Origin: Victivallales bacterium | GTDB lineage: Bacteria > Verrucomicrobiota > Lentisphaeria > Oligosphaerales > Lenti-02 | Assembly (NCBI GenBank): GCA_018648945.1 | Contig: JABGQJ010000120.1 | Location: 1-14,707 of the forward strand | Length of the DNA: 14,707 nt | Direction of reading: 5' to 3' | Shown: positions 7,250-14,707 of the stretch, piece after piece | Layout: every line of letters starts with the position of its first letter | Numbering within the stretch: position 1 is the first letter of the stretch | The notes under the pieces: generated by a model | Database searches by the model: none | Told to the model about the DNA's origin: nothing | The model's input: the letters and a program-made list of their open reading frames with translations, nothing else | Program-made: the position numbers and the translations under genes

Positions 7250-8917
7250 CTAGCTGCGTTCCAGTACGAGTGTGAGGCTGGCGAGATCGCAGACCTCGGT
7301 GGGGCCAAAGTACTGAATCGGGCCGGGATACACGTAGTCGGACCCAGTGGCCCATGCGTCGCGTTTTCCCGCGAACTTCAGGAAGGGCTTGCCGTCAAGC
7401 TCCACGAGAGCCTTGCGGATCACGGGGCAGTCGTGGCCATGGCGCCGCTCCATGTTCATCATCATGGTCAAGGGAATGCCGCCGGCCTTCCACTCGCTGG
7501 CGGGACCGGAGACGTTCCTGACGCTGGCCATGTAGGCCGTGCGCCCGGCCCCGATCAGGGTCGCCGCCGTGTAGCCGAGCCCGTAGCAGTAGTCGGCGTC
7601 GAAGTTGGACGGGGCAGCGCAGCGTCCCTCATAGCCGAAGAAGTGGGTCTGGGGGCTGAACTTGCCGCCTGCCTGCCGGTACTCGGGATCGGCCTTGAGA
7701 ACGTCCGCAACCATCATGCCCAGCAGTTTCTCGGTCTCGATTTTGGAGACCTGGACGTTGCCGTGCGGGTCGCGGTCGGCCATCAGTTGGCCCTTGAGCT
7801 CGTTGGGCAGGGCCTTGAAGGTCTCGGCGGCGCCAGCACTCAGCTGGTCGGCGGCGAAGTCGATCTGGGTGTCGAGCCCGGCAAGCTTGGCGAAGGCATC
7901 GGCCGTCTCGCTGCCTTCCGCCAGGAGGTCGTTGAGTTCGCCGATGAGCACGCCGAGGGAGGGGATGAACTCGATCAGTCCCTCGGGGATCAGGACGATG
8001 CCGAAATTGTTGCCGGCCATCGCTCTGGCCTTGACCGTTGCCGCGATCTCGGCGACGACCTCGTCCAGCGTCTGGGCCTTGGCCTCGACTTCCTCGGAGA
8101 TGACGCAGCAGTTCGGGTGGGTCTGCAGGGCGCATTCGAGCGCGATGTGGGAGGCACTGCGCCCCATCAGCTTGATGAAGTGCCAGTATTTGCGGGCGGA
8201 ACTGGCGTCGCGCATGATGTTGCCGATCAGTTCGCTGTACACCTTGGTCGCGGTGTCGAAGCCGAAACTGATCTCTATCTGCTCGTTGCGCAGGTCGCCG
8301 TCGATGGTCTTCGGACAGCCGACGACTTGGATGCCCTTGTCGTTGGCCTCCATCCACTCGGCCAGCAGGCAGGCATTGGTATTGGAGTCGTCGCCGCCGA
8401 TCACGACCAGGGCGGAGACGCCGAGCTTGTGGCAGTTGCTCGCGACCGTTTCGAACTGCTCCTCGGTCTCCAGTTTCGTGCGACCGCTGCAGATGATGTC
8501 GAAGCCGCCGGTGTTGCGATACTCGTCGACGACCTCCTCGGTGAGCACTTTGTACTCGTTTTCGGTCAACCCGCTGGGGCCGCCGAGGAAGCCGAAGAGT
8601 TCGTTGTCTTCGTTCAGGGCCTTGAGGCCGTCGAAGAGCCCGGCGATGACGTTGTGCCCGCCCGGGGCTTGGCCGCCGGAGAGGATCACGCCTACCTTGA
8701 TGGCAGGAAGCTCGGACTGGGCACCGGGCGCGAAGGTCACGATCGGCAGGCCATAGGTGTTGGCGAAGAGCCCGGCGATTGCTTCGTGATCGGCCACCGA
8801 TGTGGTGTCCGCACCCTCGACCAGGGTCACGAATGGGCCGTTTTCGGCGAGCACGGGAGGGAGCTTCGGCTGGTAGGCGGCACGCGCCTGCTGGAGGGCG
8901 GAAATCTGAGCCATCAT
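7250..8917 (-). CDS. pfp: Diphosphate-fructose-6-phosphate 1-phosphotransferase (PPi-PFK, long form)
   Basis: This 555-residue enzyme interconverts fructose 6-phosphate and fructose 1,6-bisphosphate using pyrophosphate. It acts in the cytosol at the main control step of glycolysis and, unlike ATP-PFK, is reversible. Motifs in order: phosphate-binding GGQAPGGHN (81-89); GGDDSNTNA (174-182), whose second Asp (D177) marks PPi use; PKTIDGD (202-208), with catalytic TIDGD and the PPi-typical K203; and [11 protein letters not shown] (251-261) for sugar-phosphate binding. The length fits the long PFP class seen in plants, spirochaetes and PVC bacteria. Two adjacent ATGs begin the gene; either could be used, with GAGTAGAG just upstream. 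It is the first gene of the minus-strand unit and is followed after 3 nt by the 829-residue protein. No metabolic link to the ABC genes is evident. Confidence 0.96.
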   Translation of the reverse strand: MMAQISALQQARAAYQPKLPPVLAENGPFVTLVEGADTTSVADHEAIAGLFANTYGLPIVTFAPGAQSELPAIKVGVILSGGQAPGGHNVIAGLFDGLKALNEDNELFGFLGGPSGLTENEYKVLTEEVVDEYRNTGGFDIICSGRTKLETEEQFETVASNCHKLGVSALVVIGGDDSNTNACLLAEWMEANDKGIQVVGCPKTIDGDLRNEQIEISFGFDTATKVYSELIGNIMRDASSARKYWHFIKLMGRSASHIALECALQTHPNCCVISEEVEAKAQTLDEVVAEIAATVKARAMAGNNFGIVLIPEGLIEFIPSLGVLIGELNDLLAEGSETADAFAKLAGLDTQIDFAADQLSAGAAETFKALPNELKGQLMADRDPHGNVQVSKIETEKLLGMMVADVLKADPEYRQAGGKFSPQTHFFGYEGRCAAPSNFDADYCYGLGYTAATLIGAGRTAYMASVRNVSGPASEWKAGGIPLTMMMNMERRHGHDCPVIRKALVELDGKPFLKFAGKRDAWATGSDYVYPGPIQYFGPTEVCDLASLTLVLERS

Positions 8918-8969
8918 CTCTACTCTTTATAATAGGGGGAACCGTTCTTGGTTGTGCAGAACCGAAGAG

Positions 8970-8983
8970 CCCGGCAAGCCGGG
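8970..8983. promoter_or_regulatory. Inverted repeat in the pfp/guaB divergent spacer
   Basis: CCCGGC-AA-GCCGGG is a perfect 6+6 inverted repeat in the 217-bp spacer between the divergent pfp and guaB genes. It could be a dyad operator or a short leader hairpin. The only AT-rich patch of the spacer is TATTATAAAG on the minus strand (about 8925-8934). It resembles a -10 box but lies very close to the pfp start and has no good -35 partner. No riboswitch fold was recognised. Confidence 0.3.
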
Positions 8984-9122
8984 ATTTGGCCGCGAAGCAA
9001 ACTGTACCCCGCACCCCGCTCTTTTCAAGATTGCCTGACCCGGTGGCAAGATGTTGGCCGGAGGTTGCGGGTTGCCCCTGGCGAAGCTAAATTCCCTGGG
9101 AACTTCGGAACGCGCATCATAC

Positions 9123-9126
9123 GGAG
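9123..9126 (+). promoter_or_regulatory. Ribosome binding site that sets the guaB GTG start
   Basis: GGAG at 9123-9126 lies 8 nt before a GTG at 9135. The frame stays open upstream to an ATG at 9051. That ATG lacks a comparable ribosome site and would add 28 residues with no counterpart in IMP dehydrogenases, so the GTG is preferred. Confidence 0.7.
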
Positions 9127-9134
9127 ATCCAGCT

Positions 9135-10631
9135 GTGAACAGCCCCAAACTCGTCGAGTTCATGCAAGCGCACGTGCACCAGGGACTCACGTTTGACGAC
9201 GTGTCTTTGGTGACCAAGTACGCGGACTTCCTTCCCTCGGAGGCGAGCATCGCCACCCGCGTGAGCCGCAACATCGCGCTCAACATGCCCTTTGTCAGCG
9301 CCGCCATGGACACGGTCACCGAGAGCGAGATGGCCATCGGCATGGCCCGCCTTGGCGGCATCGGAGTGATTCACAAGAATCTCACTCCCGAGGCGCAGGC
9401 GAGCCAAGTGTCACGCGTCAAACACTACCTGAACGGCCTGATCAGCAAGCCGGTGGTGTTCAGGGACAACATGCTGGTGAGCGAAGTGCTTGGGGAGAAA
9501 GAGCGGCATCACTACACCTTCAGCGGCTTCCCCATCCTTGGCGACGATGCACGCGTGGTGGGCATTCTCACCGCCAGGGACATGAAGTTCCTGACCGATT
9601 ACAGCATGAAGGTCAGCGAAATCATGACCCACGATCCCCTCGTGGGCGGGCCCGAAACGGACCTGAACCAGGCCTTCGAGCTGATGGTCAGCCACAAGGT
9701 CGGCAAACTGCCCATCGTCGATGCCGACCGGCGCTTGGTCGGGCTCTACAGCTTCCACGACGTGAAGAACCTGACCGAGGAGCGCGAGCCCGCCTACAGC
9801 CGGGATGACCGCCACCGCCTGCGGGTTGCCGCCGCCATTGGCCCCGGCGACCAGGAACGGGTGGCGCGGTTGGTTGCGGCCGATGTGGACATGCTGGTGA
9901 TCGATACCGCCCATGGCCACTCCAAGGGGGTCATCGAGATGCTCAAGCTGGTCAAACGCGAACACCCCGAGGTGGACGTGGTGGCCGGCAATATCGGTAC
10001 CGGCGAAGCCGCCCGCGATCTGATGATGGCGGGTGCCGACGCCGTGAAGGTGGGCATCGGTCCCGGCTCGATCTGCACGACCCGGGTCGTCGCCGGGGTG
10101 GGCATCCCGCAGATTTCCGCTATCTACGCTGCCGCCCAAGCGGTCAAGGGCGAGATCCCGGTCATCGCCGATGGGGGCATCAAATACTCGGGCGATGTGG
10201 CCAAGGCTTTGGCCGTGGGCGCGTCGGTGGTGATGATGGGGTCGGCGCTGGCCGGCACCGAGGAATGCCCCGGCGAACGGATTCTGCACCAGGGCCGCCG
10301 GTTTGTTGTCTACCGGGGCATGGGCAGCTTGGAGGCGATGAAGAGCGGCAAGGGCAGCCGCGAACGCTACAGCCAGGGAGATGTGGACAACGATGCCAAG
10401 CTCGTACCCCAGGGGATCGAGGGCATGGTCCCGTACCGAGGCCCCGTATCGGAGGTCCTGCACCAGTATGCGGGCGGCGTGCACTTCTCGCTTGGCTACT
10501 GTGGCTCGCGCAACATTCCCGAACTCCAGAGCAAGGCGGAACTGGTGCGCGTCAGCGCCGCCGGTCGCCAGGAAGCCCACCCGCACGATGTGACCGTTGT
10601 CAGAGACGCGCCGAACTACCGGGCCACGTGA
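9135..10631 (+). CDS. guaB: Inosine-5'-monophosphate dehydrogenase
   Basis: This enzyme oxidises IMP to XMP with NAD+, the committed step of GMP synthesis in the cytosol. From the GTG start it is 498 residues, the usual family length. The N-terminus has the family's [11 protein letters not shown] pair of CBS domains spans about residues 100-217 (for example [19 protein letters not shown] and [16 protein letters not shown]) and usually binds adenine or guanine nucleotides for allosteric control. The catalytic loop GPGSICTTR contains the nucleophilic cysteine C314. The mobile flap carries the catalytic Arg-Tyr pair (R411-Y412 in SRERYSQGD). The C-terminus ends in APNYRAT. The gene runs divergently from pfp. 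No guaA follows in the window. Confidence 0.97.
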   Translation: MNSPKLVEFMQAHVHQGLTFDDVSLVTKYADFLPSEASIATRVSRNIALNMPFVSAAMDTVTESEMAIGMARLGGIGVIHKNLTPEAQASQVSRVKHYLNGLISKPVVFRDNMLVSEVLGEKERHHYTFSGFPILGDDARVVGILTARDMKFLTDYSMKVSEIMTHDPLVGGPETDLNQAFELMVSHKVGKLPIVDADRRLVGLYSFHDVKNLTEEREPAYSRDDRHRLRVAAAIGPGDQERVARLVAADVDMLVIDTAHGHSKGVIEMLKLVKREHPEVDVVAGNIGTGEAARDLMMAGADAVKVGIGPGSICTTRVVAGVGIPQISAIYAAAQAVKGEIPVIADGGIKYSGDVAKALAVGASVVMMGSALAGTEECPGERILHQGRRFVVYRGMGSLEAMKSGKGSRERYSQGDVDNDAKLVPQGIEGMVPYRGPVSEVLHQYAGGVHFSLGYCGSRNIPELQSKAELVRVSAAGRQEAHPHDVTVVRDAPNYRAT

Positions 10632-10675
10632 AATCTCGTCTTCCGGGGATCATCTGTACCGCAAGACTGGTATGG

Positions 10676-10691
10676 AGGGCATCCCTGCCCT
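10676..10691 (+). terminator. Weak hairpin after guaB
   Basis: AGGGCA-TCCC-TGCCCT forms a 6-bp stem with a 4-nt loop, 44 nt after the guaB stop. The following bases (ACCGTATCTTAATG) are moderately AT-rich but lack a U-run, so termination would be weak or factor-dependent. guaB and floA could still share a transcript. Confidence 0.25.
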
Positions 10692-10751
10692 ACCGTATCT
10701 TAATGCAGAGTCTGCGACTCGAATCGGTCGCCATGACCGCCCTGGAACTTG

Positions 10752-10780
10752 GCGGGGGAGCCGGAGAAGGCGCTCCCCGC
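10752..10780 (+). other. GC-rich hairpin in the floA leader
   Basis: GCGGGGGAGC (10752-10761) pairs with GCTCCCCGC (10772-10780) with one bulged G around a 10-nt loop. It ends 11 nt before the floA ribosome site. There is no T-run after it, so it is not a normal intrinsic terminator. It may stabilise the floA message or affect its translation. Confidence 0.4.
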
Positions 10781-10806
10781 AGAACACGAAAAAGGAGATC
10801 TAAGAC

Positions 10807-11778
10807 ATGCCTCCCCCGTACGTCTGGGTGATCCTGGCTGTGCCTGCCGCCGTCCTCCTGTTCTTCGTGGTGCTCTTCGCCATGTTCTTCAACGTGTGGG
10901 TGCGGGCCAAGGCCGCAGGCATGCCGGTCAGCCTCTTCGGACTGCTCTTTGCCCGGCTTCGCCGCCTGGACCCGGAATACCTGGTGGACTGTCTGATCAC
11001 CCTGTGGAATGCAGGGCTGGAGATCAGCATGGAGGATCTGGAGGCCCATGTTCTCTGTGGCGGCAACCTGGGCTCCGTTGTGGATGCCGTCATTTCGGGC
11101 GACAAGGCGGGTCTGGATGTGGATTTCCACAGTCTGGCTGCCATCGATCTGGCGGGTCGCGACGTCATGGATGCCGTGAACACCCGGGTCAACCCCAAGG
11201 TGCTGGTCTGTCCTCCCGCTGGCTCTGGGCTCAGTGCCATCTCGGGCGTCGCCCAGGACGGGGTGCGCCTCGCGGCCCGGGCGCGCGTCACGGTGCGGAC
11301 CAACTTGGCGCATCTGGTCGGTGGCGCCGGCGAGGAGACAATCATGGCGCGCGTCGGAGAAGGGATCGTGACCGCCATCGGGCGTGCGGAGTCCCATCGC
11401 GCCATCCTCGAACGGCCCGAACTCATCTCGGAGTGCGTTCTGAGCAGAGGGCTGGACAGCGGCACCTGCTTCGAGATCCTCTCGGTGGACATCGCCGATG
11501 TGGACGTGTTGGACAATGTGGCCGCCCGCCTGCAGTCGAGCCAAGCCGCAGCGGACAAGCGGATCGCCCAGGCTGATGCCGAAATTCGACGGGCTGCGGC
11601 CGTGGCTGTTCAGCAGGAGATGAAGGCGCGCACAACCGAGAGCGAGAGCCGCGTGGCCGCGTCTCAGAGCGCCGTGCCATTGGGGGTTGCCGCCGCTTTT
11701 GGCGAAGCGAACCTCGGAAGACGCCGTCCGCTGCGACATTCTGTCAACTCCCGCATGCGTTGGCGTGCCGAGGCTTAA
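10807..11778 (+). CDS. floA: Flotillin-like protein FloA (SPFH family)
   Basis: This 323-residue protein matches the FloA/YqfA family, membrane scaffold proteins that form foci in functional membrane microdomains. A hydrophobic segment spans residues 5-33 and inserts into the membrane. The SPFH core is well preserved, with signatures such as AAIDLAGRDVMDAV, LVGGAGEETIMARVGEGIV and GLDSGTCFEILSVDIADVDV. It is followed by an Ala/Glu/Gln-rich coiled coil (about 240-300) with QAAADKRIAQADAE. The start has an excellent ribosome site, AAGGAG at 10792-10797, 9 nt upstream. Two things are odd. The C-terminus after residue 304 is a short, very basic tail (seven Arg in 19 residues) in place of the usual acidic end, and no NfeD-type partner is adjacent. 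Reading the tail in the other two frames does not restore the family ending, so I see no simple frameshift. Confidence 0.93.
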   Translation: MPPPYVWVILAVPAAVLLFFVVLFAMFFNVWVRAKAAGMPVSLFGLLFARLRRLDPEYLVDCLITLWNAGLEISMEDLEAHVLCGGNLGSVVDAVISGDKAGLDVDFHSLAAIDLAGRDVMDAVNTRVNPKVLVCPPAGSGLSAISGVAQDGVRLAARARVTVRTNLAHLVGGAGEETIMARVGEGIVTAIGRAESHRAILERPELISECVLSRGLDSGTCFEILSVDIADVDVLDNVAARLQSSQAAADKRIAQADAEIRRAAAVAVQQEMKARTTESESRVAASQSAVPLGVAAAFGEANLGRRRPLRHSVNSRMRWRAEA

Positions 11779-11845
11779 ACGCATACCAAGCCCGCCGCAT
11801 TTGCGCTTCGGCACTCCAGAGCGTAAAATGGCCGGGCAGATAGCC

Positions 11846-11874
11846 TTGATTTGAGAATCCGACGCCCGTATGGT
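11846..11874 (+). promoter_or_regulatory. Candidate sigma70-type promoter for the pilus genes
   Basis: TTGATT (11846-11851) and TATGGT (11869-11874) are separated by exactly 17 bp, in the 185-bp gap after floA. The predicted start near 11881 would give a leader of about 80 nt before the ATG at 11964. This is the best promoter-like pair noticed in the window. It would drive the 211-residue pilus-type gene and probably pilM. Confidence 0.5.
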
Positions 11875-11879
11875 ACACA

Positions 11880-11903
11880 CGCAACCCAACTCGCAACCCA
11901 ACT
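11880..11903 (+). repeat. Perfect 12-bp tandem direct repeat
   Basis: CGCAACCCAACT occurs twice head to tail (11880-11891 and 11892-11903), beginning at the predicted transcription start of the pilus unit and lying in its leader. A 12-bp period puts the two copies on nearly the same helix face. It could be a paired operator, an RNA-protein binding site, or a chance small duplication. Confidence 0.9.
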
Positions 11904-11951
11904 TAGTCTTCCGAGCCCCTCCCACATCCCCGGTTGTCCCGCTCGAATTTT

Positions 11952-11956
11952 AGGAG
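11952..11956 (+). promoter_or_regulatory. Ribosome binding site that sets the start of the 211-aa gene
   Basis: AGGAG lies 7 nt upstream of ATG at 11964. An in-frame TTG at 11934 would lengthen the protein by 10 residues but would place this site inside the gene and add an arginine-rich extension to the signal peptide, so ATG at 11964 is chosen. Confidence 0.75.
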
Positions 11957-11963
11957 AAGCTGG

Positions 11964-12599
11964 ATGGAGAGTTCAACACGGTCACCGAGATTCTGTGCGT
12001 TGCTGGTTTTCAGCCTTCTCCTGGCTGGCGGTCTGCAGGCCCAGAATCGAAACCGGGCGCGAATCAAGTTCACCGACTTCGAGCTGAACAACGTGCCCAC
12101 CCCGGAGTACAAGGACGCGACCCATCCGCAGGCCAAGGGCGAGCATGAGTGGCTGCAGATCTTCACCGAGTACGAGGCTAGCGGCGGCAGAGGCGGCTGG
12201 TTGGACCAAGTCGAGCTACGCTGGTACGTGCTCGTCAAGACCGCCCGCGAGCAGTTCATCCTTCTCCAGGCCAAAGTCGTCTATCTGGACGTGGAGACCA
12301 AGGGAGAGAAGCATCACGCGGTCGTCTACATCCGTCCCGCCTTCAGTCGGCGCTACTTCGACAAGGAGCGGATTCCCAAGGCCAACGTCTGGGTCCGCGT
12401 CGAAGCGGTCGTGAACGGCCAAGTCGTGGAAACCGAAAAATACGGGCGGTCGAAAAGTCCGCCCGGAAGCTGGTGGCAGGCAAAGGAACCCCGCGTCAAA
12501 CACGTTGCCGACACTCTGCTGACCCGCGACCGGACGCCGTTCGCCCCAATGGACTACGACTTCTACGAGCATATCAAGCCCTCTACCGGTATCCGCTGA
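11964..12599 (+). CDS. Exported pilus-like protein, Amuc_1102 family (probable)
   Basis: This 211-residue protein has a clear signal peptide: basic start (TRSPR), core CALLVFSLLLAGG, and cleavage likely after LQAQ near residue 27. The mature part is predicted to be mostly beta strands, with segments such as HEWLQIFTEYEA, QVELRWYVLVKT, FILLQAKVVYLDV and HHAVVYIRPAFSRRYF, then NGQVVETEKYG and a GSWW motif. This pattern, and its place directly before a PilM-like gene, resemble the Amuc_1102 family of Verrucomicrobiota/Lentisphaerota. Those are Ig-like, beta-sandwich proteins encoded with an atypical type IV pilus system. The family call is from recalled features and gene order. The alternative is an uncharacterised periplasmic protein. 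It has its own good ribosome site and a promoter candidate; 64 nt separate it from pilM. Confidence 0.7.
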   Translation: MESSTRSPRFCALLVFSLLLAGGLQAQNRNRARIKFTDFELNNVPTPEYKDATHPQAKGEHEWLQIFTEYEASGGRGGWLDQVELRWYVLVKTAREQFILLQAKVVYLDVETKGEKHHAVVYIRPAFSRRYFDKERIPKANVWVRVEAVVNGQVVETEKYGRSKSPPGSWWQAKEPRVKHVADTLLTRDRTPFAPMDYDFYEHIKPSTGIR

Positions 12600-12663
12600 G
12601 TCAAGAGACAGGCGACCTTTTCCGTTCTCCACTTTTCTACTCGCTACCCGGAACATTAGGCCC

Positions 12664-14703
12664 ATGGCAAGAGCTGAACGAATCCTCGCGATCGACATCG
12701 GCGCGACCAGCATCAAGGTCGGGGAATTTGAATATCCCGGGCGCGAGGCCGTCACTCTGATAAACTTCGCCCACCGCGAATACGAGGAGGAGCTGACCGA
12801 CAGCTCCCGCTCCGTGGTGGTTGCCGGCCTCCTGCGGCAGATGTTGATGGAGAACCACTTCACTGCCAGGCGGACGCTGCTCTCCATCTCCGGGCAATCC
12901 GCCTTCACGCGTTTCGTTCGCCTACCCCCCTTCTCCGACGATCAGAGCCGCATCCGCCAGATCGTCGAGTTCGAAGCCAGGCAGAATGTCCCCTTCCCCA
13001 TGGAGGAGGTCATCTGGGACTACCAGCTGATCGCCTCGCCGGACAGCGACGACATCGATGTCATGTTCGTGGTGATCAAGAACGACATCGTCGAACAGAT
13101 GACCGGGGCCGTACAGGCCGTCGGGCTCGAGCCGTTGTTGGTGGACGTGGCCCCCGCATCATGCTACAACGCCGGTCGCGCCAATCGCGTCGGCCAGGAC
13201 GAGTGCGCGATGATTCTCAATATCGGGGGTCGCAGCACCAACCTGCTGTTCGCCGACGGCGGGCGGATCTTCGCCCGCACGATTCCCATCGCTGGCCACT
13301 CGATCACCCAGCAGATCGGCAAGGAATTCGGCATTGGCTTCGCGGAGGCCGAGGAACTCAAGCGCCGTCACGGCTTCGTCGCCCTCGGTGGCGCCTATGC
13401 CGAGCCGGAGTCCGAGACTGCGGCCGCCGTCTCCAAGATCATTCGCAACGTCATGGCTCGCCTCCACGGCGAGATCAACCGCTCCATCAGCGTCTATCGC
13501 GCCCAGCAGAAGGGCAACCGACCGGTCAAGCTGTATCTCACCGGCGGTAGCTCGACCATGACCTACACGGACCACTTCTTTGCCGAGAAGCTCCGGATGG
13601 AGGTGGAGTATCTCAACCCCTTCGGGGTGGTCCAGTTGGGCCCTGGCGTGGATCGCGCCCGCCTCGAGGAAGTGGCGCACATGTTCAGCGAAGTGATCGG
13701 CCTGGGCCTGCGCTATCGCATGTCCTGTCCAATCGAGGTCAGCCTCGTCCCCGAGAGCATTACTCGCCAGCAGGCGCTGCGTCGCAAGAAGCCGTACCTG
13801 GTGTTGAGCATGATCTTCCTCGTCCTCGTGCTGGCCGTTGCCTGGCGGGGAGTGGACTTCCGCGCCGCGCTCTACGACCTCACGGCCACGGAGCTTAGCA
13901 AGAAGCGGCGCGAGCCGGAGGATCTCAAGAAGGCCATCGAGCAAGCCCAGGCCGAGGGGGGCCAACGGGACGAGCAGTACAAGAGCCTGTGCGCACTGCT
14001 TGGTCAGAGAAGCAACTGGCCCGAAGTCATCAACGAGCTCTATACCATCAGAGGCGATAACCTCTGGCTCGTCTCCATCACCCCGATTATTGGCGAGCTC
14101 AAGAGCACCTCGTCCGGCGGGAATGCGGACGGGGACGAGGGCGATGGCATGAGCGGCGAAGGCGACGTCGGCGGCGGCATGGCGGGCATGGGCATGGAAG
14201 GCGGCGGCATGTTCGGCGACGAAGGTGGCAGCGGTGGCGACGTCGGCGGCGGCATGTTCGGCGACGAAGGTGACGGCGGGTCGGACGCCCCAGAAGGCGA
14301 GGACGTCATGATTACCGGCCTGAAGCTTGTAGGGCATAGTGTAACCTACCTGGATTTGGCGAAGATCCGCAAGACCGGACCGACCAACAATGACCCCCGC
14401 ATGAGAGCCAACGTCGATGATCCTGGCGAAGGCGAACCGACCGACGAAGATGGCAAGAAAGTGGAGAAGGAGGTGGTGCGAGGCACCCCCGAGTCGATCT
14501 TCCTGAGCAAGCTGGGGAAATCCGAGTTCTTCGACGGCGACAAGGCCTATACCGACTTCATCCAGTATTACCCGCCCCGCACGGGAGCGAACCTGGCATC
14601 GTTCGTGATCCAGGTGAAGCTGAAGGAGCCCATCCCGTTCTACAAGGTGGCAGCTTCGACGACGACGACGGGAATGGGTGGCATGGACCGGGGAATGGAA
14701 TGA
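12664..14703 (+). CDS. PilM-PilN-like fused pilus assembly protein (Amuc_1101-like)
   Basis: This 679-residue protein has an actin-fold N-terminus of the PilM/FtsA class. Phosphate-1 loop DIGATSIK is at 11-18, a second phosphate/glycine segment NIGGRSTNLLF at 186-196, and adenosine segment YLTGGSS at 291-297; LPPF and EFEARQNVPFP are typical PilM landmarks. A single membrane helix follows (about 377-394). Next come a charged coiled coil (about 408-440) and a PilN-like periplasmic domain (NWPEVINELYTIRGDNLWLVSITP region, 451-474, resuming near 548). The chain thus joins the cytoplasmic ATPase and the inner-membrane PilN partner, which are usually separate. Residues about 485-547 form a Gly/Met/Asp/Glu-rich insert. 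The ribosome site is weak. The downstream pilus genes (Amuc_1100, 1099 and 1098-like) would be expected past the window edge. Its two halves are firm; the Amuc_1101 family name is inferred from architecture and context. Confidence 0.88.
   Translation: MARAERILAIDIGATSIKVGEFEYPGREAVTLINFAHREYEEELTDSSRSVVVAGLLRQMLMENHFTARRTLLSISGQSAFTRFVRLPPFSDDQSRIRQIVEFEARQNVPFPMEEVIWDYQLIASPDSDDIDVMFVVIKNDIVEQMTGAVQAVGLEPLLVDVAPASCYNAGRANRVGQDECAMILNIGGRSTNLLFADGGRIFARTIPIAGHSITQQIGKEFGIGFAEAEELKRRHGFVALGGAYAEPESETAAAVSKIIRNVMARLHGEINRSISVYRAQQKGNRPVKLYLTGGSSTMTYTDHFFAEKLRMEVEYLNPFGVVQLGPGVDRARLEEVAHMFSEVIGLGLRYRMSCPIEVSLVPESITRQQALRRKKPYLVLSMIFLVLVLAVAWRGVDFRAALYDLTATELSKKRREPEDLKKAIEQAQAEGGQRDEQYKSLCALLGQRSNWPEVINELYTIRGDNLWLVSITPIIGELKSTSSGGNADGDEGDGMSGEGDVGGGMAGMGMEGGGMFGDEGGSGGDVGGGMFGDEGDGGSDAPEGEDVMITGLKLVGHSVTYLDLAKIRKTGPTNNDPRMRANVDDPGEGEPTDEDGKKVEKEVVRGTPESIFLSKLGKSEFFDGDKAYTDFIQYYPPRTGANLASFVIQVKLKEPIPFYKVAASTTTTGMGGMDRGME
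14200..14272 (+). repeat. 28-bp exact direct repeat inside the PilM-like gene
   Basis: Bases 14200-14227 recur exactly at 14245-14272. The offset is 45 bp, so the reading frame is kept and 15 codons are added. Both copies encode a GGGMFGDEG-type unit. A related 21-bp match (14161-14181 with 14236-14256) overlaps the same low-complexity block. This looks like slippage or in-frame duplication within a Gly-rich linker. Confidence 0.9.
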
Positions 14704-14707
14704 GTTC

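Noticed and set aside
7106..8932. Plus-strand open frame of 608 codons opposite pfp
   Set aside because: The opposite strand encodes a full-length PPi-PFK with all catalytic motifs; this frame shows none.
9051..9134. Upstream ATG giving a 526-residue IMP dehydrogenase
   Set aside because: The extra 28 residues resemble no family N-terminus, and the GTG at 9135 has a well-placed GGAG.
9411..10586. Minus-strand open frame of 391 codons opposite guaB
   Set aside because: His/Asp/Gly-rich antisense shadow of a certain IMP dehydrogenase gene.
11698..11778. Frameshift at the end of floA
   Set aside because: The two alternative frames were read through the tail and neither restores the usual FloA C-terminus, so an indel is not supported from this sequence alone.
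11798..11828. Possible terminator hairpin after floA (TTTGCGCT with AGCGTAAA)
   Set aside because: The 12-nt loop, a G-U pair and the absence of a following T-run on the plus strand make it unconvincing as an intrinsic terminator.
13159..14337. Minus-strand open frame of 392 codons opposite the PilM-like gene
   Set aside because: Composition follows from the antisense of a coding region with clear actin-fold motifs.

Overview
The window is GC-rich, densely coded bacterial DNA, with no mobile element, phage gene or CRISPR array seen. It has two divergent blocks that meet in a 217-bp spacer (8918-9134). The best pointer to the organism is the right end. A 211-residue exported protein precedes a fused PilM/PilN-type protein, resembling the start of the Amuc_1102 to Amuc_1098 pilus cluster of Verrucomicrobiota and Lentisphaerota. 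I infer a PVC-superphylum bacterium, possibly Lentisphaerota or a relative. This rests on recalled family resemblance and gene order, not on a search.

Left block, minus strand (8917 down to 153). The order of transcription is: PPi-dependent phosphofructokinase; an 829-residue exported/membrane protein with a GATase-like region; an ABC ATPase; an ABC-2 permease made of two fused, duplicated halves; a HEAT-repeat protein with a hydrophobic N-terminus; and tRNA-Arg(CCU). Gaps between the first five genes are 3, 1, 1 and 22 nt, so they probably form one transcription unit. The 829-aa/ATPase/permease/HEAT set looks like a dedicated membrane complex. Its layout recalls the GldA/GldF/GldG systems (ATPase, ABC-2 permease, auxiliary protein with a GATase-like domain), but the substrate is unknown. 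The tRNA has a plausible promoter and a terminator hairpin of its own.

Right block, plus strand (9135 to 14703). guaB (IMP dehydrogenase, GTG start) is followed by a FloA-type flotillin without an adjacent NfeD gene. Next come a good sigma70-like promoter with a perfect 12-bp tandem repeat just downstream, the Amuc_1102-like exported protein, and the PilM/PilN fusion. The fusion carries a Gly/Met/Asp-rich spacer that contains a 28-bp exact direct repeat. The remaining pilus genes would be expected just beyond the right edge.

The least described parts are the ABC/GATase-like/HEAT cluster and the lineage-specific pilus module. Almost every other long open frame here is a GC-rich shadow of these genes.
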